NCBI RefSeq assembly: GCF_963082655.1 | Contig: NC_081553.1 | Location: forward strand, 16,458,643-16,522,642 | DNA from: Stomoxys calcitrans | Lineage: Eukaryota > Arthropoda > Insecta > Diptera > Muscidae | Direction: 5' to 3' | DNA: 64,000 bases | In this document: positions 1 through 13,200 of the stretch, piece by piece | Position numbering within the stretch: position 1 is the first letter of the stretch | How the letters are laid out: every line of letters begins with the position of its first letter | Made by a program: the position numbers and the translations under genes | The notes under the pieces: model-generated | What the model was told of the DNA's origin: nothing | Seen by the model: only the letters and a program-made list of their open reading frames with translations | Databases searched by the model: none

Positions 1-300
1 AAGTGAATGAAATTCTAAGAAAAGATTAGCACAACAAACAAACTCTGTAGTGTTAATAATCCAGATCACATGCTTTCCAATAGGTGTTCAAGGGACCAAT
101 TGATATAAGTTTGAAAAAAAATTGACTTGATATTTGATATCAGAAGTGACACTATAAAACATTTCAAATAAATTATTGTCAACAAAAATCTCTTTATTGC
201 AGCAGCGTATGGCATGCAGTTTATTCACCTTAGTTTAAAGTTTGCATTTACACCATAGGAAGGAGGGTATGCTACTCTAGTCATTCCATATGAAACACCA
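1..300. repeat. Duplicated module ending in a DINE-like head
   Basis: This stretch matches 6894-7206 almost base for base, apart from small indels (for example an extra CTATAAACAAAG-type stretch in the second copy). It contains the landmarks AAAGATTAGCACAACAAAC, ACTATAAAAC and TCTTTATTGCAGCAGC. Its last 60 bases, with a GGAGGGTATGCTACT-type block and TCATTCCATATGAAACACC, look like the first bases of an INE-1/DINE-like element. In this copy the element is cut at 300 by a DD41D transposon end; in the other copy the DINE head continues further. The family of bases 1-235 is not recognised. The TATAAAA and the nearby AATAAA could be LTR-like signals, but no coding region is attached. Confidence 0.7.
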
Positions 301-712
301 AAAGGGTGATTTTTTTGAGGTTAGGATTTTCATGCATTAGTATTTGACAGATCACGTGGGATTTCAGACATGGTGTCAAAGAGAAAGATGCTCAGTATGC
401 TTTGACATTTCATCATGAATAGACTTACTAACGAGCAACGCTTGCAAATCATTGAATTTTATTACCAAAATCAGTGTTCGGTTCGAAATGTGTTCAAATT
501 TTGACAAATTTTGTTCAGCGATGAGGCTCATTTCTGGTTGAATGGCTACGTAAATAAGCAAAATTGCCGCATTTGGAGTGAAGAGCAACCAGAAGCCGTT
601 CAAGAACTGCCCATGCATCCCGAAAAATGCACTGTTTGGTGTGGTTTGTACGCTGGTGGAATCATTGGACCGTATTTTTTCAAAGATGCTGTTGGACGCA
701 ACGTTACGGTGA
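301..712 (+). pseudogene. DD41D (rosa-like) mariner transposase fragment, internally deleted
   Basis: The terminal sequence AAAGGGTGATTTTTTT opens the element and is shared with the fragments at 16624 and 24640. A short N-terminal coding piece follows (NEQRLQIIEFYYQNQ, from about 417). It then jumps at about 505-511, deleting the helix-turn-helix part, into the catalytic core: FSDEAHFWLNGYVNKQN with the first catalytic Asp, then WSEEQPEA and TVWCGL. Similarity stops at about 712, before the second Asp. An intact transposase of this group would be about 340 residues, so this is a dead relic just upstream of the SPAG1-like gene. The reverse-frame open reading frame over the same bases is a shadow. 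Confidence 0.82.
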
Positions 713-993
713 ATGAAATATGTAAAGCTAGTGGGCAAGTGTTCCAAGGGCATATTTATAGAATTCCTAGAATAGATAAGCACAGTGATTGTGCCATGTA
801 ATGCCGGTATTAAAGATTCCAAGCTGTCTTCCGTGCAAGCAGGTAGTCAAGGTAACCCGAAACTCCTGCATATACCGTAACCATGGAAAATGAGAATTGT
901 TTAACAACAAAGTGGCAATTGACATTTGTTTGAGCAATAAACAATTGATGACTGGTAATTTGATTACAGAAGTGATAAAATCTTGCGCTCGTA
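713..993 (+). promoter_or_regulatory. 5' flank and leader of the SPAG1-like gene
   Basis: This is the short unique stretch between the transposon relic and the start codon. No TATA box or initiator is convincing. An in-frame TAA at 976-978 lies just before ATG 994, which supports that ATG as the start. TTTGATTACAG ending at about 968 could be an acceptor of a 5'UTR intron, but no partner donor was identified. Confidence 0.4.
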
Positions 994-1263
994 ATGAATG
1001 CGCCTAAGAAATCTCTCTTGGAGCGTTATGGCATACCGGTCAATCACTTGGATTTCCAATACATTGCCCAATGCAACGATGCCAGGGAAATGGAGAAAAT
1101 GGTGCACATTCTGAGATCAGGTGAAGAAGGTTACTATCCAGATTTAACCAAATGTGCTGAAGAAAAGTTAAGATTACTGAAACCTCATAGCCGTCTATTT
1201 CGTTTGGAGGAAGAGATAAAGGGACGTGAAGCTTTGCCTTCAGAGGAATGGAAACCAATTTAC
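994..1263 (+). CDS. SPAG1-like exon 1 (residues 1-90)
   Basis: The exon starts at the first ATG after an in-frame TAA (976-978) and ends before the donor GTAAGA at 1264, phase 0. The unspliced frame continues only nine codons past the donor to a stop, and SPAG1 similarity ends at EEWKPIY, which supports splicing here. Confidence 0.88.
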
Positions 1264-4200
1264 GTAAGATCTAGCAATATGGAACACATTTAACATAGGT
1301 TGTAATGAAATTTCTTTTAAATTTTTGGAAACAAATATTGCAGGATTGGAATCATGACATCAAAACCAAGGACAAAAAATTACAAAATTTAAAACTGGAA
1401 GAGGATGTAGAAAATCGCTTACCTCCAGTGCGTAGAAATGCTAGAATTTCTTTATCAAAAAAGGACACCACTTCAGCAAATAATTTGCCTAATAAGCCCG
1501 ACAGAATTAAATCCACGGACTATAGCAAATGGGATAAATATGATGATGAAGAGGAAATCCTTCGCATGGATTTAGCCGAAGAACGTGTAAAAGAGGAAGT
1601 GGAACGTAAAAACCTGCTAAATTCCCAAAAGTATGGCAAATCCTCAACACCCAAAATAGAGGAAATTTTAGATGAATCGACCAAAGAAAAAGAGCTATTT
1701 GGGCATCTTAGTGATATCGAAAAGGAAAAACTATCAGAAGAGTAAGTTGAGAAGATTGTTGGATTGTTCGTCGAAAAAAATTTTATTGAAAATTTGGATA
1801 CAATTTTAATCAATACTTCCTTTTAAGATTTCGCTTACGTGGTAATGAGTATTTTCGAGCCAAGGAATATGATAATGCCATGACAGAATACACCCGAGCC
1901 ATTCAAGTGTGTCCTGAGAAGGCAGTCGGACCATATAATAATCGTGCTGTGACCTGTAAGTATCAAAGAGCGTAAGATAATCAAGAGAGGGTTTCTGCTT
2001 TGTCTTCCCCGTACCGTAAAATAACATGCGTTAAAGACACAACATTTTCCATGTATTGGAATCACATTGACGGTTGCAACATTTTCGGGTAATTCTGTTT
2101 TGATTCGGGCATTCGTTCGAACATTTTTCGTATTTTGCTTTGTTTCTTTGCAACCGAAAGTTTGAATAAAGGAAAAACGAAATATCATAAGCAATTCAAA
2201 CATGTTGTGTCTTTAAAATTTGTCACTCGTCATCCCGTATTAGGCTCTAACGCCAGCTCTTATTCTTTCTTACGCTCTTTGGTAAGTATCATTTATAGCC
2301 CCAAATTTTTGAAATGTGTTGGAACATATGAAAACATTTAAAGTTTTAATTTTTAGATTTTAAACAACAAAAATATTTCGAATCTATAAAAGATTGTGAG
2401 GCGTGTCTCAAATTGGATCCCAAAAATCTAAAGGCTAGATTGCGTTTGGCCGACGCAAGCTATGCTTATGGTAAAAGACGAGAGGTAAGTTTCAAATGTA
2501 AATATTTACATCAATTTTGGATGCTACAGAAATACATGGGAAGGTAAAGACAAACGGCAAAGACAAAATGAAGGAGATGGCGCTATAGCTTATTAGTAGA
2601 AATCGTAAATATATGCACTTTTTTATGGGCAGATATTGACCAAAATTTGTATTTAGGTATAATTTGGTGTAAGAAAACGATTTTTGAGTGCATATCTGAA
2701 ATATGAATTTTTTATGCAAAAAGTATATGCAAAATGTACGAGCCAAAATTGATACTTCTAGAATAATGTTTTTAAGTATTTTTATGGATATAATTATGCT
2801 CTTCAAATCCATTTTATTTTAATTGTAACCTGAAGACCTACAACATCCAAATTTGCACCGATCTTCCGATTAAGGGATTTAGGCCTATAAAAGCAGCATT
2901 TATTACCCGATTTCGCTGAAATTTGGCACAACTCGTTGTATGAAGTTATTTGATATCTGTGCCGAATATGGTTCAGATTGGTCTATATCTAAAAATAGCC
3001 CCCCTACAGGTCGATCTCCCGATTTAAGGTATAAGGCCAATAAAAGTCTCATTTTTCATCTGATTTCATAGACATTTGGCACAACCCGTTGTATAGAGTT
3101 CTTGATATATGTGCCGAAAATCGTTCAGATCGGTCTATATTTTAATATAGACCCATATTGACCGATATCCTGATTTAAGGTATTTGGCCAATGGTTAGGT
3201 TAGGTTTGGTAGAAAAGAGGGTGCAGATATTAATTCGCCCCATGCCTCTATGGACATACCCCCAAGCCAGTAATCGGCTTGTTGTGCGCTCTAAAAACTA
3301 TAAAATAATCTCTGAAAAGAAAATTTTAAGTTAGGAATTCCGTGCTACTTACAAAATGCTTAATTGTTTTCAATACCACTCCCCTAAGTTGGTTCATGTC
3401 TGGTACTGTGTCCCCATCTTAGTGGCGGTATCTGTTAGACGCGAAAGCCGGGCAGTGACAAAGGAAATGCTCCAACGTCTCATCTTCTTCCCCGCATGCT
3501 CTACACATGCTATCACTTGCTTCACCGATTTTACATAAGTCAGCTTGTAGCCCTATGTGTCCCGTTGTGATACCAATAGCTATACTGACCTTCTTCTTCT
3601 TAATTCCTTTCAGTAATAGCCTCGTCTTCTCACGATCTGGATCACTCCACAGGATTTTCGCCGTCCTACCGACCGTTTCGCTGTTCCACAATGTTGCATG
3701 CGCATTCGGATTGCGTCGACCCGAAAGTCTTCGGGTTAACCAAATTTATTGATGGAAGTCCTCTGGCCTTCGTCGCCAAATCGTCTGCCCTTTCATTTCC
3801 CCTTACTCCGTTATGGCCCGGCACCCAAACGATGCGGATTTTGCCATCCTCAGAGAAGGCGTCAATCTCGTTCTTACACTACAAGACTGTTCGTGAACTT
3901 ACCGACCTGATTGTTATTGCCCTTATGGTCCTTTTACTGTTGGTAAAGATGTTCACACTCGACGTCCTCGCATTAGCACCACACCACTTCACGCATTCCG
4001 TGATCGCCCAGATCTCCGCTTGCAGGACCGTATTATGGTCAGGCAATCTAAAACAGATCTCAATCCCTGGGTTCTCAATGTAGACCCCCAGGCCCACTTT
4101 GTCCTCTAGCTTTGATCCATCCGTGTAACATGATCTTCCAGCTGGCAATAGTAGGGTTCCGTCAATCCAAGACTGTGCCGATGTCAGCAGTGCTTCGCAC

Positions 4201-7200
4201 TCGACTTCAAGGTTAATCTCAGGTATCCGATCGGAAACCTCTTCTCTTCCCTCCACGATAGGTCGTCCCGATTATACCGCTATGGTATGAGCTGCTCCCA
4301 TCCTCATTTCATTCTCCCATCGCCTTAAGTCTCATGCCGCAGTGGCTGCCTCACACTTAATCTGTATGTCAATGGATCTGATATCTAGAATAGTCTCCAG
4401 TGACCTAGTGGGCGTGATCCTCATCGCTCCGCCTATGCCTAGACAACAAGTTCTCTGAACCTGTTGCATGGTTCTTATGTTGCACATTTTCTCCATAGCA
4501 GTCCACCAAAATACTGAGGCGTAAGTAAGTTTTGGTCCAATCACGCACCTGTAGAGCCAGTGGACTATCCTCGGATTCAGGCCCCATTTCGTGCCTATAA
4601 GCCAATAATACCTCAATTTTTTATCCGATTTCGCTGAAATTTGGCACAATCCGTTTTATAGTTCCGTTCCGTGATATATGTGCCGAATATGATTCAGATC
4701 CGTCTATATCTTAATATAGTCCCCGTATAGATCGATCTTACCATTTAAGGTCTTAAACACATAAAAGCCGCATTTATAGATTGATTTCGCTAAAATTTGA
4801 ACTAAAGAGTTAAACTAGTTCACTCGACATCGAAACCAACATGGTCCATATCGAACCATATTTAGATATTTTAGGGCCTTGAGCCCATAGAAGAAGATTT
4901 TTTTCGATTTCGCTGAAGTACGGAACAGCGAGATATAATAGTCCTCTGAACACCGAGTGTTCCAAATTTTACACAAATCCAGTAATAAATCGGGAGATCG
5001 GTCTATATAGCAGCTATACCCAAACATGATCCAATTTAGACCAAATTGGGCAAAAATTCAAGGGATCTTATATAACTCACTGTTTTAAATTGCATCCCGA
5101 AATAAATGAGCCTTTTCTGGATCCAGAACCTTTTATCTTAAGATCGGTCTATATGTCAGCTATACCCAAATATAGTCCGGTCTGTATTAAATTTGACATC
5201 GATGTAGAGGGGTGTAATGTAGCAGTTTAAAATTTCAGCGAAATTCATTAATAAATGTGTCATTTATGGCCTTAAGACCTGACATGATTAAATAACTGAT
5301 TGCCAGATTCGTTTTGGCCTCTCAAATACCTTTCATTTGAGCCACATATTGACCCGATCTGTCTGAGTCAGTTTGGGATGAGGCGTTCCTCCAATAGCAT
5401 GATAGGAAATTTATTTGCCAGATTTGTTATTTTAATGGTGCAAACAAAATTTCACTTAAATCAGTTCAACCATCTCCGATATCTGATGCCAAAAAATTTT
5501 CAGAATATGCAAAAATACGCAAAATATGTAAAAGACAGGCAACATATAAAAATATGTAAAATATTCAAAAATATGCAAAATGGGCCGATATGGCCCATTT
5601 GCAAAACCTAATGACCTACATCATTAGTAAATATGTGTGCAAATTTCAAGCGGCTAGCTTTACGCGTCCGACCGCTATCGTGATTTTGAAAGACGGACAT
5701 GGCTACATCGACTCAGAATGTCGAGACGATCAAGAATACGATATATATATCCTTTTGGGGTCTTAGTTCGGAACTACAACTTGGGTAATTTGGGAACTAC
5801 AAGTTTGAGATAGTCATCAACTTTATCTACCTTGACACCGCCGTAACCGAAACAAATGACACCAGTTTTGAAATAAAACGAAGGATTATATTGGCTGACA
5901 ATAGCTTCTTTGGATTAAGCAAGCAGATGAGAAACAAACCACCTCTCGACAGACAAAAAATAACACAACACAAGACACTGATACTATCCGTGCCGTTGTA
6001 TGGCTCCGAAGCATTGGTATTTACTAGCGAAAGAAAGAAAACACAAAAAAGGTAGTACTTGGAGATTTTGAGAGAAAAATCCTTCGTAAAATATAAGGAC
6101 CAGTCTGCGTTAGTGGGGAATATGGGCATCGTAACCCCACAAGCTGTACGACGACGATATCATGGTTAAATGCATCAAAATACAACAGTTGCTTGAATAG
6201 GTGAAGTTGTCAGAATGGATGAAGAAGCTCCAACAAAGAAGACAATAATAATACAATACACGGAAGGGGAAGACCAAACCTATGGAGTGACCAAGTGGAG
6301 AGCGACATCTCGAAACTGGGTGTCAAAGATTGGAGAAGAAGCGCATAAGTTCTAGGCGCTTGGACATCTATTCTACGTTCGGTTAGAGGAATACGTTTTC
6401 TGTAATGCCCAATTAAACTAAAGTAATACACTAATGTTTTAGTGTGTGATGCTAATTTTGTTTTGTTTGTGCTGTCCATTAGCAGTTTAAGCACTACTCC
6501 CCTTCTTTTGACCACTGGTATGTGAAGAAATTTGGAAGAAGACAGTACAAGTACGTATAATGTATGATGTGTTACATGTGAACAGGAGAAGTTGGACATT
6601 TGACAAGACACAAAGCTTGACTAAAAAGTCCCACATTGGGTACGAAACTCAGCTACTCGAACGTTTGAATTATTGACTCTACCTAGACACCATTCACCTG
6701 GCTGAAGGTTGTCTTCCTTAATAACAACAAAGTCATTTTCCTTTAGATTTGGTTGAGCAGCTCTCCATTTGCACCGACGTTATAACTCACAGATATAATC
6801 AGCTTTCCAGTGCTTGACGAGTTGCACTTGGATGGCCTTGAGCCATCCAGATAACACCATAAACAGCGACTGCAAGTAGGGCGTTTGTTATTAGTGAATG
6901 CAATTCTAGGAAAAGATTAGCACAACAAACAAACTCTGTAGATCCAGATCACATGCTTTCCAATAAGTGTTCAAGGTAATTCGAAAACCTATAAACAAAG
7001 GAACCAATTGACATAACTTTGAAAAAATATTGACTTGATATTTGATATCAGAAGTGACACTATAAAACACTTCAAATAAATTATTGTCAACAAAAATCTC
7101 TTTATTGCAGCAGCGTATAGCATGCAGTTATTCACCTTAGTTTAAGGTTTGCATTTGCACCATAGGAAGGAGGGTATGCTACTCTAGTCATTCCATATGA

Positions 7201-10200
7201 AACACCTCGAAATATTGATCTGAGACCCCATAGATTATATACATACACTAGCTGGCTCACTCTGTCCTCTAGATTTGATCCATCCGTGTAACATGATCTC
7301 CCAATGGGTTCCATCAATCCAAGACTGTGCCGATGGCATCAGTGCCTCGCACTCGACCTCAAGTATCGTGTCAGGTATCCGTTCGGAAACCTCTTCCCTT
7401 CCTTTCACATTTTCTATTGCCGCGTTTCCTACCGCAGTGGTATGAGCTGATCCCATTCTCAATTCATTCTCCCATCGCCTTAATCTCATAGCAGCAATGG
7501 CTGCCTCACATTTTGATATCCTGAATAGTCTCCTTTGCCTTAGTGGGTGTCGTCCTTATCGCTCCCGCCAAGACAACGTGTTCTCTGAACCTGTTGTATG
7601 ATCCTTATGTTGCACTTTTTCTCCATAGCAGATCACCTAACCACTGAGGCGTAATTGGTCTAATCACGCTCATGTAGAGCCATTGAACTATCCTTGGATT
7701 GAAGCCCCATTTCGAGCCAACATCTGTGAGTCTTCTCAGTACGCTCCTGAATGTGACACTTCCAATTAAGTTTCCTATCCAATATCGCTCCTTAGTATTT
7801 GACCTTGTCAGATATCGAAATCGTTTTGTTGAGGAAACGTGGTGTGTCAAATTTGCCCACCTTCAGTCTTCTCTGGGTTTATATTGAGTCCTCTGGGTCT
7901 AGGCCAGCCACATGCCATATGCAAAACCGTTTCGACCCTTCTGCGTAGCTCGTTTGTATCCTTACCCCTATGAAATATTATAAGATCGTCGGCATAGCAG
8001 ACGTGTTCAAATCCTTCTTCATTCAACATCCGTACTAGGTTATTTATGGTGGTCACCAAAAGTAGGGGCGAGAAAATGCTCACCTCTGGCGTACCCTGTC
8101 CCACATTCTCCCTCATATTTATGTCATGGGACCCTCAATTTATCCACCGGTTCCTCAGCATTTGGTTTATTCAGTCTCTAAGGACTCGGTCCACCCGTTA
8201 CAGCCCTACAAAGCCCTATCGATGTCAACGCATACCGCCAGGGTGTACATTTTGGCATCGAAGGATTCTTCTATTTTATGCACAACCTCGTGCAGGGCAG
8301 TCTCCACCGACCTTCCCTTGACATAGGTATGCTGTTCGTATTTGAGCAGTTCGCTGTATGTCCTACTCTTTATCATGATATCCACAATGCGTTCCATGGT
8401 TTTGAGCAGAAAGGACTTAAGGCTTATGGGGCTGTAGCTGCCTTGCCGGGCTTGGGTATAAACACCACCCTTGCGTCCGGCCAGGCTTTCGGCACGCTGT
8501 GAAAATAATGGCCAAATGAGGCGCCAGACAGTCGGCCTCCTTTTGTAGTAACGTCGGAAATATTCCATCAGGTCCGGGTAACCTAAATGGTTTGAAGCTC
8601 TTCAAGGTGTCCTTGACCATAAATTCCGTTGTGATAAACCTTCGGCAACATTTGTGATGTACTATGCCATGTAAAGCTTCTCTCCAAAGAGATGTCGTAT
8701 TGCGGCACGCCGTTTGGGCTCGGCTATAAAAAGGAGGCCCCTTATCATTGAGCATTGATATGTGAGAAAATTGCCCCTGTTCCTTAGTGGAATGTTCATG
8801 GGCAAAATTTGCATTTTGATAAACCTTCGATAAACCTCATTACTCCAAGATTATTATGTCTCCCGTCGGTTTCCTTGACAATAAATTCCATTGTGATAAA
8901 CATTCGATCAATCTCATTATTCCACGATTGCGGTGTCTCCGTGAGTCCCGTCGTATACTGTGGAAAATGCGTTTTCATTAAAAGCCTCAACATGTCCTCC
9001 GTTGTTTCTGCTCTCACTCCCTTGTCGTCTACTAACGTTTCAATTTGAACATGGGTTTTTGAGAGAAACATTTTCATCTAGGCAGTGTCATTAACGCTAT
9101 CGAAGTGGTCGCAGAAAAGCTTCCAAGAGGCACGTTTTGCCGCTCAGGTAATCTTATTGTATTCCTTGCCGTGCCGTGTACACATCCCAATAAACTTCCG
9201 CTTTTTTATGAGGACCTCTTTCCTAATATTGCGAATCTCCCCGGTCATCCAGGGTTTTTCTTGGGCTGATATCCTTTCTCTGAGAGGACAATTACCTTCG
9301 AAAGACTCCACTAGTGTTGACTACTGTTGACATTGTAGTCAATGTTTCTACGGTCGGACAATCTAAATTATCTCGCCCAAGTCTTCTTCTGAGTAGTCTT
9401 CTGAGTTTTGCCCCATTCCGGAAGTTAATTGGATTCACCGCTGACCGTACTATTCTAAACCTAATGCAGCGATGGTCTGAGAAGGAATGCTCCATGCAAA
9501 CACTTCAACGCTGAACCTTATCGATTAGATTTTCTGAACATATTGCCGCATCTAAAACTTCATGACGTCATACAACGATAGTAAAATTGCTACAATACGG
9601 TGTATGACGCCCAAGGTTTTCTTCGATTGTTGTTTGTTTGAAACTCTAGATTTCCAAAATCTTTTAATTTTTCTAAAGATTTTCAACCACAATTCCTTCA
9701 CTTCTTTCACTACTCACTATATTAAGTCCTTCTATCATGTCCTTTAACCTGCATTAATCTTTTGTCAATTCTTTTACATTTTTTCTACGTATTTCCTTAA
9801 ACGGATTATTCTCCTTATCTTCATTTTTCCTTCATGGTTGCATAAAACTTTTTTCTTGGCGATTTATGCTCGTGGATTACCTGGGGTATTATGCCATAAG
9901 GCAATGTCATGTTGCTGGCGTCTTAAAAAAAATGACAATGAATCATAAAAATGACAATGAACAGAGGAAAAACTTTTTTCATTCTCATACGTCTACGTCA
10001 TGGTCAACTACATCGTCATCATCATCATCATCGTCATCATAAGCAACAGCGTAAAACATCATCAAATCGTAATAAATGATGATGGTCTTTTGTCAACCAG
10101 TCACTCATTCACTGATATAAAAAACGTAACTTTATCCTTGGAAGGCAACTCTTGGGTGGATAGTGAGAAGAAAGAACGCTCAAATATTTGTGAAAAAGGG

Positions 10201-13200
10201 AAATAAACATCACTTGCAACGGTAGGTAGACTTTCTATTAAAATGACCAAAAGGAAACGGAACTTAAACATGTCCGCTCTCATCCCCAATTCCTTTCGTC
10301 AAGCATCTTTAGTTTTGAAATGTTTTTCTACAGGCGGAAACTCGTTTGCATGAGTCAGTGGTAAGATATTGGAGTGGGTCGAAGGAAGTAGTCAGTATTG
10401 ATGGAATGATTTTTGTTTGTTTCTCTTTCGAGACGAGCTCAATGATCGGAGATGCAAATGGAAAAGGTAGCAAAGATAGCAACACACACCAACCACTATG
10501 GGACGCGTTTCGTCTTGGGTTAGAAGACTTTTCAACCATATTAGGTGTGATGGCTTCAAGGGGCGTGCCTTGGTATGTTGTATTTGAATCGTAATAATAG
10601 CGAAAATGCATCTATGATACACGTACCACATTAACCACGCTCGACCACCATGCCTATTAGCTGTACTTTTCCTAATGCATGTATTTTTGTCTAATGACAG
10701 ACATTCTTTCTGTGACAAATTACACTTCTTCCGTACTACACATGATTTTGTGCAACTGTTGGACTCTCGCTGTTGCTCTGTGTGCCTAGGTTCGAATCCC
10801 TGCTGGGCTCTGCCAAATTTCTCATTTTCCAAGTTTTTTGCCTGTTAGGGCGAAATCATTAAATTTAACAATTTTTGTTTGTTTCTCTTTCGAGACGAGC
10901 TCAATGATCGGAGATGCAAATGGAAAAGGAAAGCCAAAGATAGCAACACACACCAACCACTATGGGACGCGTTTCGTCTTTGGTAAGAAGACTTTTCAAC
11001 CATATTAGGTGTGATGGCTTAAGGGCCGTGTTAAAAAGAATGTTCACTTCACATGGGCGTTAAAGGGACTATAAGAGAGGCAAATGAAGTTTCAGGCCCC
11101 CAATTTTTAAATCATATCTATGCTGATGTCTCTTCCATTTATCCACTTTCCTAAGTTAAATGTACATTTTGGCACTGAAGTGTTCTTATAATCCACATTT
11201 TATCCATCAAGTGTGACGAAATTGAAAAATTATTACTATTTTTCTATAGTATGTAGCGCAAAGTTTAGTATGTCCGCATACAACGCTGACACAAGGGTTC
11301 AAATCCTGGGATGGGGGTATATTCATTTTGTCATTCTGTTTGTAACTACTCGAAATATTCGTCTGAGACATTTTATGACGATCTAGCCATGTCCGTCTGT
11401 CTGTCCGTCCGTCCGTCCTTCTGTTTGACGAAAGCACGCTAACTTTCGAAGTAGTAAAGCTAGTCGCTTAAAATTTTGCACAAATAATTTTTATTAGTGT
11501 AGCTCGGTTGGGATTGTAAATGAGCCATATCGGGCCATATTTTGATATAGTTGTCATATAAACCGATCTGGGGTCTTGACTTCTTGAGCCACTAGAGGGC
11601 GCAATTCTTACCCGATTGGAATGAAATTTTGCACGACGTGTTTTGTTTTGATGTCCAACAAATGTGCTAAGTATGATTCAAATCGGTTTATAATCTGGTA
11701 TTGCTGTCATATAAACCGATCAGGGATCTTGACTTCTTGAGCCTCTAGAGCCTCTAGAGGGCGCAATTCTCATCCGATTTGGCTGAAAAATAGCATGAGG
11801 TATTTTGACCTGTCTTCCAATAACCGTGCTAAGTATGGCGCAAATCGGAACATAACCTGACATAGCTGTCATATAAACCGATCTGGGGTCTTAACTTCTT
11901 GAGCCTCTAGAGGACGCAATTCTCATCCGATTTGGCTGAAAATTTGCACGAGGTGTTTTATTATGAATTCCAACAACTGTGATTAATATGGCGTTAATCG
12001 GTATGGAACCTGATATAGCTGCCATATAATCCGATCTGGGATCTTGACTTCTTGAGCCGATTTGGCTGAAATTTTGTACAACATTATCTCTCATGACCTT
12101 CAACATACGTGTCTAAAATGGTCTGAATCGATCAATAGTTTGATACAGCTCCCATATAAACCGATCCTCCGATTTTGCTTCTTGAGCCACCACAAAGCGC
12201 AATTCTTATCCGAATGAACTGAAATATTACGCAGTGACTTCTACAATGTTCAGCATCGTCCAAATTGGTCAATAACCTGATATATCTCCCATATAAACCG
12301 ATCTCCCGATTTGATTTCCTGAGCCCATCGAAGCCTCAATTTTTGTCCGATGTGGCTTAAATTTTGCATATGGTGTTCTATTTGACTCTAACAACTGTAC
12401 CAAGTACCGTTTAAATCTTTGTATAATCTGATATAGCTCCCATATATACCGATGTCCCGATTTGACTTCCTGAGCCCCTGGAAGCCGCAATTTTTGTCCG
12501 ATTTGGCTGAAATTTTGCACATAGTGTTCTATTTTCACTTTTAATAACTATGCGGTCCAAATCGGTCTATAACCAGATATAGCTCCCATATAAACCGATC
12601 TCCCAATTTGACTTTCTGAGCCCCTTTTTTATCCGATTTTTCTGAATTTTTGCACATAGTGTTCTATTTTCATTTCCAGTTACGGTTTAAATCTGTGTAC
12701 AACCTGATATAGCTCCCATATAAATCGATCTCCCGATTTGGCTTCTTGAGCCCCTGGAAGCCGCAATTTTGTACATGGAGTTCGGTTACGACACCCAACA
12801 ACTGTGCCAAGTACGGTTTAAATAGGTCAAGATTATGATATAGCTTCCATATAAACCGATCTCCTAATTTGAATTCTTGAGTCCTTATAAGCTGCGATTT
12901 TTATCCGATTTGGCTGAAATTTTTCATAAACTGTTCTGTTATGACTCTCAACAACTGCTCCAACTCCAATTCAATGGTGGTGAGTTCCGAAAATTCGGCC
13001 CTGCTAAACTTGGCACGCTTTTACTCGTTTAATACTAACTACATGTCATGAAGGCTCATTTTAGGACAGCCCACGTGTCAAAATTTTCATGTTTTCTGTC
13101 GAAAAGCAGAATGGAGCTAATTAATCAGTAGCATATTATAACAACAACAATGGGTTTGGTTATCTTATTAAAAAGGGAAGGCCAAATAACAGACAATAGG

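Larger units (their letters stand above)
3188..6846. repeat. Composite TE block, copy 1 of an intronic duplication
   Basis: The whole succession LINE-A, DINE satellite and inverted DINE head, RTE 3' end, BEL 3' end recurs at 17421-20671 in the same orientation with only scattered substitutions and small indels. This copy keeps about 370 bp of LINE (roughly 3595-3965) that the other copy has lost. The shared stretch ends at GGATGGCCTTGAGCC in both. The two copies lie about 14.2 kb apart in the same intron. Confidence 0.85.

Noticed and set aside
6210..6611. A 133-codon minus-strand frame (also 20035-20436)
   Set aside because: It overlaps the 3' end of an RTE element and BEL trailing sequence; no motif is found, and its duplication follows the TE block.
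10008..10042. Functional triplet repeat
   Set aside because: A short ATC-type microsatellite in intronic sequence with no coding frame of note.
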